A stretch of DNA of 64,000 nucleotides from Streptomyces vilmorinianum (GTDB lineage Bacteria; Actinomycetota; Actinomycetes; Streptomycetales; Streptomycetaceae): contig NZ_CP040244.1 in NCBI RefSeq assembly GCF_005517195.1, forward strand, positions 3,924,001 through 3,988,000, written 5' to 3'. The position numbers and the translations under genes are program-made. The notes below the pieces were generated by a model. That model was not told the origin of the DNA and did not search any database. It worked only from the letters and a program-made list of their open reading frames with translations. Positions 34,056 to 42,412 of this stretch are shown here, piece by piece; the stretch's first letter is position 1, and the number at the start of each line of letters is the position of its first letter.

Positions 34056-35025
34056 ATGTCTCGTCACGCAGCCACGCGCACCACGGCCGTCGCCCTCACC
34101 CTGCTCGCCACGACCGCCGGCCTCGGCGCCCTGGCCGGCCCCGCCCAGGCCGCCACCGTCGTCGTGTCCACCTCGGCCGCACTGGCCGATGCCGTCAAGA
34201 ACGCCACACCCGGCACGGTCATCCAGGTCCGCGGCGGCACCTACTACCCGACCGCGACGCTCCAGTCCACCGCCGACGGCACCGCGAGCAGCCGCATCCA
34301 TCTGCGGCCGGAACACCATCCGGACGATCAACGGCGGCGACTCCGGCTTCACGCTCACCGGAGACGCGACCAACGACAACACCGTCAGGAACCTGGACTC
34401 GTACGGGCATTACGACGCCGCCAACCACGGCGAGAACGCCGACGGTCTCGCCGTGAAGTACGGCTCGGGGACCGGCAATCTGATCACCGGCGCCCGGCTC
34501 TTCAACAACTCCGACGACGGCATCGACCTGTGGTCCTGGTCGAGCCCCCTGACGGTCGAGCACACCTGGGCCTTCGGCAACGGCAGGAACCGCTGGTCCG
34601 ACACGGCCTTCGCGGGCGACGGCAACGGCTACAAACTGGGGGGTGACGGCGAGGTGGTGGCCCATGTCGTCAACAACTCGGCCGCCTGGGACAACGCGGG
34701 CAACGGCTTCACGGAGAACAGCAACAGGGGCGCGATCGTCATCAACCGCACGACGGCGTACGCCAACGGCAAGTGGGGCTACTACTTCGCCACGGGCGCC
34801 GCCCGGCTCGGCAAGAACCTCGCGGTGGGCAACGGCTCGGGCCTGGCCAACCGGGGCTCCTCGGTGGTCTCCGCGGGCAACAACTGGGACTCCGGGATCG
34901 CCACCCCGCCCTTCCTGAGCACCGACGCCACCACGGCGTACGGCGCGCGCAAGGCCGACGGCTCGCTGCCGGCGACGACGTTCCTGACGACCGGGTCGAC
35001 CACCATCGGCTCGACGATGAACTGA
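34056..35025 (+). pseudogene. Broken PL9-type pectate lyase (internal deletion and frameshift)
   Basis: The start has a signal peptide and the typical 'GTVIQVRGGTYYPTATLQST' opening. In that frame the homology ends at 'SSRIHL' (about 34303). The next frame then picks up 'RNTIRTINGGDSGFTLTGDA' and runs intact through 'HGENADGLAVKYGSGTGN', 'NNSDDGIDLWSWSSP', 'GNGYKLGGDGEVVAHVVNN' to the normal C-terminus at 35025. The stretch that should join them, roughly 50-60 residues of beta-helix from my memory of the family, is missing and the frames do not match. Most catalytic and calcium-binding parts remain but cannot be translated as one chain. A collapsed assembly cannot be ruled out. Confidence 0.85.
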
Positions 35026-35032
35026 CCGGACC

Positions 35033-35071
35033 GGCGTCATGGGGAGAGATCTGGCCCCTCCCCATGACGCC
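35033..35071. terminator. Bidirectional terminator between convergent pectinase genes
   Basis: A 13-bp perfect stem (GGCGTCATGGGGA / TCCCCATGACGCC) with a 13-bp loop lies exactly between the PL9-type gene and the oppositely oriented PL4 gene. Confidence 0.8.
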
Positions 35072-35075
35072 CCGG

Positions 35076-36755
35076 TCAGACCAGCAGGTCGATGCAGTCG
35101 ATCGCGGTGCCCGGGCTGAGGAACCCCGTCCCGGTCGAGCCGCTGACGATGTTCAGCTTCAGCACGTTGTACTGCCCCGGGTCCGTCTGCCAGGCGGAGG
35201 CGGGCACGCTGAAGGTGAACGTGTGGTTGTTGCCCCGGTAGGAGCCCGTGGTCAGCGAGCGGGTCGAGGGCTGCGTGGGCGGCGAGGGGATCGCCGACAC
35301 CCAGTCGTTGACGGTCACCCGGGGCCGCCCGTTGATGTACGCGGTCGTCACGCCGACGCGCAGCGTGTGCGCGGCCGCGGCCTGGGCGGCCGTCAGCCGG
35401 AAGTACACCAGGATCCCGTCGTTGACGTCCTTCCACAGATAGCAGGGGAAGGAGGCGGACGGGTCCCCGGAGCCCAGGACGACGTTGCCGGTCCACGACG
35501 CCGCCCTGACGTCCGAGGGATGGGCGGTCGTCATCAGCTCGGCGTTCTTGAAGCCGCCCGGGGTGCCGTTCCAGTCGCCGATCCGCCAGATCGCCGGGGC
35601 GCCGCTCGGATCGCCCCCGATCGTGAGGGTGTTCAGCGCGACGGTCCCGCCGGCGGTGACCGTCACCGAACCGGTGTGGACGGCGAGTTCCCCCTTGTAC
35701 ACGGTCAGGGTGTACGTGCCCGGCAGCATGCCGCGGCAGGAGAACGCGCCCGTGCCCGCGGTCGCCTTGGTCCAGTACTGGGCGTCGGGGTTGGCGAACC
35801 CGACCGTGTACGGGTGGTTCGCGTCCATGCCCCTGAGGCCCACGCCCGCGATCCTGCCCCGCCCGGCGGCGCCGACCCAGCCGGCGATGCCGAGACCGTC
35901 CACCCACGCGGTGTCGTGGTTCGCCGCGAACAGGGCCGGATCGGGGGCGCCGCCGTCGGTGAAGGCGAGGACGTACGGGCCCTGGAGACCGAACCGCATC
36001 GGCTCGGTCTGCGACTGGTTGTAGTGCAGAATCTCGTAGAGCCCCACACCGCCCTCGTTGGAGTGCCGCAGCAGCGAGCGGTAGAAGGGGCCTCCGGAGG
36101 CCTTCTCGTGGTTGGAGCGGACCATCCACAGGCCGACCGTGCCCGTCGTGTATCCGACGTAGTCGTAGTCGGCGACGCGCACGCCGGAGTAGTGCTTGGA
36201 GCGGGTGTGTCCGTCGGACCGCCGCCAGACGTCACCTGCCTCGATGACGGTGTCCGCCGCCTCGACCCAGGAGTCCGGGCCCCCGCCCGGGAAGACGCCG
36301 GGCTTGAGGCGGGCGATGAAGCGGGTGGCGGTGAAGGAGGTGTCGGCCTTGTCGGTCCACAGATAGACGTTGTTCCGGCCGCTGCGGGCGGCGTAGTAGT
36401 GCCTCAGCGTGCCGTGGACGACGGTGACCAGGATCGTGGCGCCCACCTGGGAGAGGGTGACGGTCGAGGCGCCGAGGCCCGATTCGACGTGCGAGTGCTT
36501 GCCGCCGTAACCCTCGTACTCCTTGCCCCGGTGGACGAGGGAGGTGAGGTCGCCGGTCGACTTGGACACCTTGAAGACGAGCTGGGCGCCCGTGTCGATC
36601 ACGTACTGGCTGCCGTCGTCGCTCCAGCCGAAGCCCGCGGCGGAGGCGGTGGGCGCGGCGGCCAGCAGGCCGCCGCCGGCGAGGACGGCGGCGGCACCGG
36701 CGGTGCCCGCGCCGAGGACGCTGCGGCGGGTGGGTGTCTTCCCCTGGTAGCTCAT
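35076..36755 (-). CDS. Secreted rhamnogalacturonan lyase, family PL4
   Basis: 559 residues from the ATG at 36755, preceded by a Tat signal peptide ('TRRSVLGAGTAGAAAVLAGG'). The mature protein begins 'FGWSDDGSQYVIDTGAQLVF', then the lyase sandwich ('DWNG', 'SKHYSGVRVADYDYVGYTTG', 'YRSLLRHSNEGGVGLYEILH'). A fibronectin-III-like domain follows ('FSCRGMLPGTYTLTVYKGEL'), then a C-terminal carbohydrate-binding sandwich ('IWRIGDWNGTPGGFKNAELM'). This three-domain order is that of fungal and bacterial PL4 enzymes. It cuts the Rha-GalA backbone of rhamnogalacturonan I. It faces the PL9-type gene across a shared terminator. Confidence 0.9.
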   Translation of the reverse strand: MSYQGKTPTRRSVLGAGTAGAAAVLAGGGLLAAAPTASAAGFGWSDDGSQYVIDTGAQLVFKVSKSTGDLTSLVHRGKEYEGYGGKHSHVESGLGASTVTLSQVGATILVTVVHGTLRHYYAARSGRNNVYLWTDKADTSFTATRFIARLKPGVFPGGGPDSWVEAADTVIEAGDVWRRSDGHTRSKHYSGVRVADYDYVGYTTGTVGLWMVRSNHEKASGGPFYRSLLRHSNEGGVGLYEILHYNQSQTEPMRFGLQGPYVLAFTDGGAPDPALFAANHDTAWVDGLGIAGWVGAAGRGRIAGVGLRGMDANHPYTVGFANPDAQYWTKATAGTGAFSCRGMLPGTYTLTVYKGELAVHTGSVTVTAGGTVALNTLTIGGDPSGAPAIWRIGDWNGTPGGFKNAELMTTAHPSDVRAASWTGNVVLGSGDPSASFPCYLWKDVNDGILVYFRLTAAQAAAAHTLRVGVTTAYINGRPRVTVNDWVSAIPSPPTQPSTRSLTTGSYRGNNHTFTFSVPASAWQTDPGQYNVLKLNIVSGSTGTGFLSPGTAIDCIDLLV

Positions 36756-36831
36756 CGGATCCCTTCGGTGGAGGGCGCGGGGTGATTCCCCGCGCCCTCC
36801 GGTCGCCGCGGGCGGCCGAAGGGTTGCCGCC

Positions 36832-37500
36832 CTAGCGGGCCGAGTTCGTGAAGTCCCCGCGTACGGTGACCGGTTCACCGCCGCTGCCGGTCGTGGCGAT
36901 GGTGAAGGCGTCTCCCGTGGCGTCGCGTTCCCCTTCGGCGTGGTTGTACTGGCCGGCGAAGACATGGCGTCCCGGCGGGACCGTGCGGCCCGGCTTCAGG
37001 GTCCAGCGGTAGACGAGCGCCGGGCCCTCCTCCCGTACCGTGACGGCGAAGTCCTCGGCGTCCCTGGTGCGCCAGTGGCCGGTGCTCGCGACGCCTCCGG
37101 TCTGGGCGATGCGCAGTTCGACGGTGAGGGTGCTCAGTCGGGTGGGGGTGTCGAGCGTCAGATTGCTCTGGGCCCACCAGCGGTTGCTGCCGGGGTCGAC
37201 GGCGCCCGAGGCCCGGGGCGCGGGGAGGGGTGTCTGCGGCGGTGGGGCGGGCGAGACCGCCGGCGGATCGTCCCGGCCGGCCAGTTGGGCCGCCCCGAAG
37301 CCGCCGACGACCAGGAGCGCGGCGACGGAGGCCGCCGCGGCGAGGGCACGGGGCCAGGGAGCCGGCAGACGCCGGCGGTCGGCGGGGCCCTCCGGCGGCG
37401 CGGCGATGCCTCGCTCGACGCGGGCGAGGATGCGGGCGCGGTCGGGCCGGTGTGCCTCGGCCGCCTCGCGCAGCCGGCGGCGGATCGCGTCGTCGTCCAT
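36832..37500 (-). CDS. Membrane anti-sigma-like protein with a beta-rich outer domain
   Basis: 222 residues. Residues 1-45 are a charged cytoplasmic helix region ('RRRLREAAEAHRPDRARILARVERG'). One membrane segment follows at about 47-68 ('ALAAAASVAALLVVGGFGAA'), then a Pro-rich linker and an outer domain of about 125 residues ('NRWWAQSNLTLDTPTRLSTL', 'GHWRTRDAEDFAVTV'). The position directly after a SigE-type ECF sigma gene with ATGA overlap is that of an anti-sigma factor. The outer domain reads like a beta-sandwich and could bind carbohydrate, which would make it a polysaccharide sensor; that is inference from its composition and the cellulase context. Confidence 0.72.
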   Translation of the reverse strand: MDDDAIRRRLREAAEAHRPDRARILARVERGIAAPPEGPADRRRLPAPWPRALAAAASVAALLVVGGFGAAQLAGRDDPPAVSPAPPPQTPLPAPRASGAVDPGSNRWWAQSNLTLDTPTRLSTLTVELRIAQTGGVASTGHWRTRDAEDFAVTVREEGPALVYRWTLKPGRTVPPGRHVFAGQYNHAEGERDATGDAFTIATTGSGGEPVTVRGDFTNSAR

Positions 37501-38030
37501 CAGTGCCTCCCGCCGAGCAGTTCCGTGGTGGCCCGGGGGCCGAGCAGCCGCTGCAGTTCCGCCATGCCCTTGGAGGTCTGGCTCTTGACCGTACCGACCG
37601 AGACGCCCAGAGCGAGCGCGGTGTCCCGCTCCGAGAGGTCGAAGGCGTGCCGCAGGACCACGCAGGCCCGCTTGCGGAACGGCAGGGCGCGCAGCGCGGT
37701 CTGTACGTCGACGACCACCGGTATGTCCGGGTCGTCGACGTGCTCGGAGCGCCGGTCCCAGAAGAGCGCGATCCGCCGGCGCTCCCGTACGGCGCCGCGG
37801 ATGCGGCTGCGGACGAGGTTGGCGACGACGCCCCGGGCGTAGGCGACGGGGTGGTCCGCCGCGCGCACCCGGTCCCAGCGGTGCCAGAGCGCGACCATCG
37901 CGTCCGCCGCGAGGTCGTCGGCGCCGTCGACCTCCCCGGTCAACAGATGGGCGAGGCGGGCGAGTTCGGCGTAGTGGCGCTCGAAGAAGTCGTGGAACTC
38001 CGTCGCGGCGTCATCGACGGCTGTGACCAC
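37500..38030 (-). CDS. SigE-family ECF RNA polymerase sigma factor
   Basis: 176 residues from GTG 38030. Region 2 is 'FHDFFERHYAELARLAHLLT' with 'DGADDLAADAMVALWHRWDRV'; region 4 is 'ALRALPFRKRACVVLRHAFD' followed by 'LSERDTALALGVSVGTVKSQ', the helix-turn-helix. This is the actinobacterial SigE-family (SigE70-like) type. Its start overlaps the end of the CebR-like repressor gene by 20 bp and its stop overlaps the membrane protein start, so regulator, sigma and anti-sigma form one operon. Confidence 0.92.
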   Translation of the reverse strand: MVTAVDDAATEFHDFFERHYAELARLAHLLTGEVDGADDLAADAMVALWHRWDRVRAADHPVAYARGVVANLVRSRIRGAVRERRRIALFWDRRSEHVDDPDIPVVVDVQTALRALPFRKRACVVLRHAFDLSERDTALALGVSVGTVKSQTSKGMAELQRLLGPRATTELLGGRH

Positions 38031-39075
38031 GGCGCGCTCTCTCGGTACGGCCGGACGTCGACGGCGCCGGGGCGGCGGCGGGTCCCGAGCTGGCCCGTAC
38101 GGTCAGCTCCGGGGCGATCAGCACGGTGCCGGAGTCCTCCGTCCCGTCGAGGTGGGCGACGAGGCGTTCCACGGCGCGGCGGCCCATCTCCTGGGCCGGG
38201 ACGCCGACGGAGGTCAGCGGTACGGATGCCTGCGCGGCCACCTGGGCGGCGCAGACCGCGACCACGGAGACGTCCTCGGGCACCGCGCGGCCCTGCTGAC
38301 GCAGCAGGGCGAGGAGGGGTTCGACGGCGGCCTCGTTCTGGACGACGAGGGCGGTGGTGGAGGGGCGTTCCTCGAAGATCCGGCCGACGGTGGCCGTCAC
38401 GGCGGCGTAGGTGCCCTCGCAGGGCCGGTGCAGCAGCCCGACGCCCCGCTCGTCCGCCGCGCCGCGCAGCCCCGCGAGGGTGCGCTCGGCGAAGCCGGTC
38501 CCCCGGGCGTAGACGGCGGGGGGCTCGCCGAGCACGGCGATCTGCCGGTGGCCGAGGTCGGCGAGATGGTGCACGCACCGCGCACCGGCCGCCTCGAAGT
38601 CGAGGTCGACGCAGCTCAGGCCGGTCGTGTCGGCCGGCAGTCCGATGAGCACGGCGGGCCGTTCGGCCTGCCGCAGGAACGGCAGCCGCGGGTCGTCGAG
38701 CTCCACGTCCATCACGATCATCGCGTCGGCGAGCGCGCTGCCCTCGACCCGGCGCACGGCCTCGGGCCCCTCCTCTCCGGTGAGGAGCAGGACGTCGTAG
38801 CCGTGGGCGCGGGCCGTGGTGGTGACGGCCATGGCGATCTCCAGCATCACCGGCAGATAGAGGTCGACGCGCAGCGGCATCATCAGGGCGAGGATCTGGG
38901 TCCGGCTGCTGGCCAGGGCGCGGGCGCCGGCGTGCGGCCGGTAGCCGAGCTCCTCGATGCTGCGCTGGATGCGCTCGCGGGTGGAGGCCGAGATGGACCG
39001 TTTGCCGCTGAGGACATAGCTGACCGTGCTGGCCGACACTCCGGCGTGGCGGGCGACATCGGCGAGGGTGACCAT
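38011..39075 (-). CDS. CebR-like LacI-family repressor
   Basis: 354 residues. The N-terminal helix-turn-helix and hinge ('MVTLADVARHAGVSASTVSY', 'VLSGKRSIS', 'LGYRPHAGARALASSRT') closely resemble CebR, the cellobiose-responsive repressor of cellulase genes in streptomycetes. The ligand domain has 'LLTGEEGPEAVRRVEGSALA' and 'VVQNEAAVEPLLALLRQQGR', also CebR-like. A perfect CebR-type operator lies 3 kb away between the cellulase genes, so this is very likely their repressor, released by cellobiose. It is the first gene of an operon with the ECF sigma and membrane anti-sigma. A broken paralogue is at 16571. Confidence 0.9.
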   Translation of the reverse strand: MVTLADVARHAGVSASTVSYVLSGKRSISASTRERIQRSIEELGYRPHAGARALASSRTQILALMMPLRVDLYLPVMLEIAMAVTTTARAHGYDVLLLTGEEGPEAVRRVEGSALADAMIVMDVELDDPRLPFLRQAERPAVLIGLPADTTGLSCVDLDFEAAGARCVHHLADLGHRQIAVLGEPPAVYARGTGFAERTLAGLRGAADERGVGLLHRPCEGTYAAVTATVGRIFEERPSTTALVVQNEAAVEPLLALLRQQGRAVPEDVSVVAVCAAQVAAQASVPLTSVGVPAQEMGRRAVERLVAHLDGTEDSGTVLIAPELTVRASSGPAAAPAPSTSGRTERARRGHSRR

Positions 39076-39177
39076 TCACTTCTCCGCGGCAGTTTCCGGG
39101 CGAGGCTGCGGAGCATGCCCGATGCCTCGCCCCGACCCTAAGCGGCAGCTCAGCGGCATGTCCAGACGGACGAGTCG

Positions 39178-39208
39178 CCGGACAGGCCCGGTGAACGGGT
39201 CTGTCCGG
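39178..39208. terminator. Terminator downstream of the GH48 gene
   Basis: CCGGACAGGCCCG, loop GTGAA, CGGGTCTGTCCGG: a 13-bp stem with one G-T wobble, 40 bp beyond the GH48 stop and upstream of the cebR-like gene. Confidence 0.75.
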
Positions 39209-39247
39209 CCTCGTCGTACACGGAGCCGTCTCCTGGCGGGGCGGCTG

Positions 39248-42148
39248 TTATTCGAGCAGCTCCGCGTACGCGCCCATGGCCAGGGCGATATCCGCCTGGG
39301 CCCAGAACCGGTGGTACGTGAAGACGGGCGCGGCGCCGCCCGCCAGGTAGGCCTCGATCTTCGGCCAGGCCGGGTCGTCCTGGTAGAAGGAGCGGATCGA
39401 GGCGAAGGTGGAGTTCGCGTTCACCGGGTCGGCGTTGGGCATGGTGCCGGTCCAGCCGCTGGGTACGTACACGGGGTCGTCGAACCGGTTGTAGTCGGCG
39501 CGGGTCTCCGGGACGGCGACGCCGAGCGGGTCCTGGTGGTGGGTCCACATGCCGTCGAGGAGGGCCTTGGCGACCCGCCCGGCCTCGGCGTGCCCGGACT
39601 TGGCGGCGTAGTAGGTCAGGGTCTTGGCGTAGGCGGCGGCCACGCCGACGTCGTCCGTGTAGTCGGTGACGGTGACGTGCAGGCCCGCGTTGGCGCCGGG
39701 GTTCGCGGCGTTCCAGGTGTCGGGGGCGCCGGACCACTGGAGGGTGGAGGGGATGCGGTAGGTGCCGTCGGGGTTGATCGTGGTCTTCGACAGCGCCCAG
39801 CCGACCCACTTGTCGAGCACGGTCTTGGCGGCCGTGTCGCCGGTCTGCCGGTAGTACTCGGCAACGCGCTCCATGGACCAGGCCTGGAAGCCGAACCACT
39901 GGTTGGACGCCGGGTCGTGGTAGACGGGCTTCTCGTCGTAGAAGAGGCCGTGGAAGGTGGGGGTTCCGGCCGGGGGCTGGGCGTAGCGGCCCTGCCAGCT
40001 GTTGGTGGCGCCGCCGGCGATGGCGCCCTCGTCGGACTGGAGCCAGCGGTAGAACTCCAGCTGCCGGTCGAGGCTGGTCGCCCAGTCCGCCGCGCCGGTC
40101 GCCGACTTGGGCTTCAGCGGGGCGTACTCGCTCAGCGCGTAGGCGGCGAGCGGGTTCTGGTAGCCGCCGTGGGCGTGGCTGGAGCCGATCCGCCAGGACC
40201 AGCCGGCGCTGGTGTCGGTGGCGCCGCCCCAGGCGTAGTACCAGGACATCAGGTAGTGGGCGCTGTCCTTGCCGGTGCCGGCCGGGCAGGTGGTCGGTCC
40301 GACGCAGTTCCCGGACTTCTTGAAGTACTTGTCGAACATGGCGTAGCGCAGGTAGTCGCCCATCTTGGCCGCCTTGGCGACGGTCGCGGTGACCTGGGCG
40401 CCCTTGCCCTGCTCCTTGGCCCAGATGTCGGCCCAGTAGGCGGCCTGGACGGCGCGGGCGTCGGCGTCGGGGGCGTTGGTGAACTTCCACTGCTTGGCGT
40501 AGGAGGCGTCCCCGGTGAACAGGTCGAGGTAGCCGTTGCGTCCGCCGAAGGTGAAGTTGTCACAGGTGGGGTGCGGGACGGTCTCCCAGACGGACTCCTG
40601 CGGGCCGCGCTGGAAGGTGTTGATGTACGAGGGTCCGGTCGCCGTCGGTCCGGCGGAGCACTTTCCGGGCTCGTTGCCGTAGCCGTAGACGTTGTCGACG
40701 TCCTGCAGCCAGTGCATGCCGTAGATGTCGTCCGTGCCGTACGCGCTCTTGAGTTCGCCGGCGATCGGGTCGGCGCCGGCCGTGACACCGCCGTCGAGCC
40801 GGGCCGGGTACTGCGAGGGCAGGTCGTGCTCGGGTGCGTAGGTGGCGGGCTTGGAGGCGTTGTACGTGCTGTTCGTCGGCTGGTCGGCGTGGGTGGGGAT
40901 CATGAACTTCTCCATGGTGTCCCACGCGCCGTTGAACTTGGTCCAGTCGCCGGTGATCTTGCCGTACATCGCCTGGAGCCAGATCAGATAGCTGTACGCC
41001 TCCGAGGTCGTCTCGTGCCCGTGGTCGGGGGCCTCGACGATCAGCGTCTCGACGGAGTGGTACGGGACGCCCTCGGGCGAGAAGTAGCCGTTGGCCGGGT
41101 CGGTGATCTTCCCGTGGAGGTCGAGGAAGCGGGCGTCGTAGGTGGAGTCGGCGGCCAGCTGGGTGACGGTGACCTCGGCCTTGGCGTGGCCGGGGGCGGT
41201 CGTGGTGAAGACGGCGGAGCCGGTGCCGGTGGCCGCGGCGGCCACGGTCACCTTCTGGGCGGTGTTCCAGTTCGCCGGGGTGAAGGTGAGGGTGGCGGGG
41301 GTGGCGCTGAGGTTGGTGTTGCCGGACGTGCGGGCGATGCTCACCGTGACGTTCGCCGACGGCTGGGTGGAGAGCTTCAGGTCGAACGTGCCGGTGGCGC
41401 CCTGGCGTACGCCGAACTGGGCCGGAGTGGCGACGAGCGCCGGTCCGGCGGCGACCGTGATGCCGACCGGGGCCGACTCCGCGGAGGCGCCGAGGCTGTC
41501 GTAGGCCTTGGCGTAGAGGGAGTGGGAGCCGGCGGCGAGGCCGGTGGCGCCGAGGGAGAAGGGGGCCGTGGTGTCGGTGCCGAGCAGCGTGGTGTCGCTG
41601 TAGAACTCGACCTTGCCGATGGTGGCCTGGTCGGCGGCGGCCGCGGTGGCGGCCATCGGGACCGGGTCTCCCTCGGTGAAGACGGCTCCGGGCGCCGGGC
41701 TGGTGAGGACGGCGACCGGGGGCTGGTGGGCGCCGGTGCAGGGGGTGCCGTTGACGGCGAAGGCGGTCGGGGCGGTGTTGGTGCCGCTGTAGGTGAACTG
41801 GGCGCCGGTGGTGACGGCCGCCCCGGCCGCGACGGTCCTGTTCCAGTCGGCGTGGGCGACGGTGACGGTCTTGCCGGACTGGGACCAGGTGCCGTTCCAG
41901 CCGTTCGTGAGCTTCTGGTCGCCTGCGTAGTCGTAGGTCAGGGTCCAGCCGTCGAGCGGGGTCGTGGCGCGATTGGTGAGGGTCAGTTCGGCGGTGAAGC
42001 CGGAGCCCCAGTCGTTGGTCGTGTAGTCGACGCTGCACTGGACCGCCGCCGCGTGGGCGGTGGTGCCGTTGACGGCGGTGAGGCCCAGGGGCAGGGAGAG
42101 CGTGGCGGCCAGCGCGGTCAGCAGCCTGCGTGATCGTCCTGGTGGCAT
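39248..42148 (-). CDS. Secreted GH48 cellobiohydrolase with CBM2
   Basis: 966 residues from ATG 42148. After a signal peptide ending near 'GTTAHAA' the order is: CBM2 ('VQCSVDYTTNDWGSGFTAEL' and later 'TLTYDYAGDQKLTNGWNGTW', about residues 37-135); an Ig-like domain ('KVEFYSDTTLLGTDTTAPFS'); a Calx-beta/fibronectin-like domain ('FGVRQGATGTFDLKLS'); and the GH48 catalytic domain from about residue 335 ('YDARFLDLHGKITDPANGYF', 'VEAPDHGHETTSEAYSYLIW'). The HETTSEA block carries the proton-donor glutamate. GH48 enzymes release cellobiose processively from the reducing end and are the core exocellulases of most cellulolytic bacteria. Divergent from the GH5-GH6 pair across a CebR-type operator. Confidence 0.94.
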   Translation of the reverse strand: MPPGRSRRLLTALAATLSLPLGLTAVNGTTAHAAAVQCSVDYTTNDWGSGFTAELTLTNRATTPLDGWTLTYDYAGDQKLTNGWNGTWSQSGKTVTVAHADWNRTVAAGAAVTTGAQFTYSGTNTAPTAFAVNGTPCTGAHQPPVAVLTSPAPGAVFTEGDPVPMAATAAAADQATIGKVEFYSDTTLLGTDTTAPFSLGATGLAAGSHSLYAKAYDSLGASAESAPVGITVAAGPALVATPAQFGVRQGATGTFDLKLSTQPSANVTVSIARTSGNTNLSATPATLTFTPANWNTAQKVTVAAAATGTGSAVFTTTAPGHAKAEVTVTQLAADSTYDARFLDLHGKITDPANGYFSPEGVPYHSVETLIVEAPDHGHETTSEAYSYLIWLQAMYGKITGDWTKFNGAWDTMEKFMIPTHADQPTNSTYNASKPATYAPEHDLPSQYPARLDGGVTAGADPIAGELKSAYGTDDIYGMHWLQDVDNVYGYGNEPGKCSAGPTATGPSYINTFQRGPQESVWETVPHPTCDNFTFGGRNGYLDLFTGDASYAKQWKFTNAPDADARAVQAAYWADIWAKEQGKGAQVTATVAKAAKMGDYLRYAMFDKYFKKSGNCVGPTTCPAGTGKDSAHYLMSWYYAWGGATDTSAGWSWRIGSSHAHGGYQNPLAAYALSEYAPLKPKSATGAADWATSLDRQLEFYRWLQSDEGAIAGGATNSWQGRYAQPPAGTPTFHGLFYDEKPVYHDPASNQWFGFQAWSMERVAEYYRQTGDTAAKTVLDKWVGWALSKTTINPDGTYRIPSTLQWSGAPDTWNAANPGANAGLHVTVTDYTDDVGVAAAYAKTLTYYAAKSGHAEAGRVAKALLDGMWTHHQDPLGVAVPETRADYNRFDDPVYVPSGWTGTMPNADPVNANSTFASIRSFYQDDPAWPKIEAYLAGGAAPVFTYHRFWAQADIALAMGAYAELLE

Positions 42149-42215
42149 GGCGGGGGGATCTCCTCGCGGCTCGGGGAGGTGGGGTGTGCGAAGGCATGGG
42201 CACAAGCTCTGAACC

Positions 42216-42233
42216 AGTGGGAGCGCTCCCACT
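42216..42233. promoter_or_regulatory. CebR-type operator 1 (perfect)
   Basis: AGTGGGAGCGCTCCCACT, a perfect 18-bp palindrome containing the CebR consensus TGGGAGCGCTCCCA. It lies 68 bp upstream of the GH48 start, in the divergent region between GH48 and GH5. Confidence 0.92.
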
Positions 42234-42350
42234 GTGCAGTTGGGGTGCTGGGCCGTCAAGGCGCGTGAAGAGTCGAAGACATTCGACGAGGAATTTCGTC
42301 AACTCCTCTTTTGCTTGGCACCAGTTGCCGCTACGGTCTGGCCGCACCAG

Positions 42351-42364
42351 TGGGAGCGATTCCG
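42351..42364. promoter_or_regulatory. CebR-type operator 2 (imperfect)
   Basis: TGGGAGCGATTCCG matches the CebR consensus fully in the left half and partly in the right half. It lies about 50 bp upstream of the GH5 start, so each divergent gene has its own site. Confidence 0.7.
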
Positions 42365-42412
42365 TCAGTCGGCGCGTCGTCAGGTACGCGCCCTCGCTGC
42401 AAGGAGTCGCTC

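Noticed and set aside
39026..42133. Open frame of 1035 codons on the plus strand
   Set aside because: It is the antisense shadow of the GH48 gene. Its composition is Gly/Val/Arg-rich and lacks any domain, while the minus strand has clear GH48 and CBM2 motifs.
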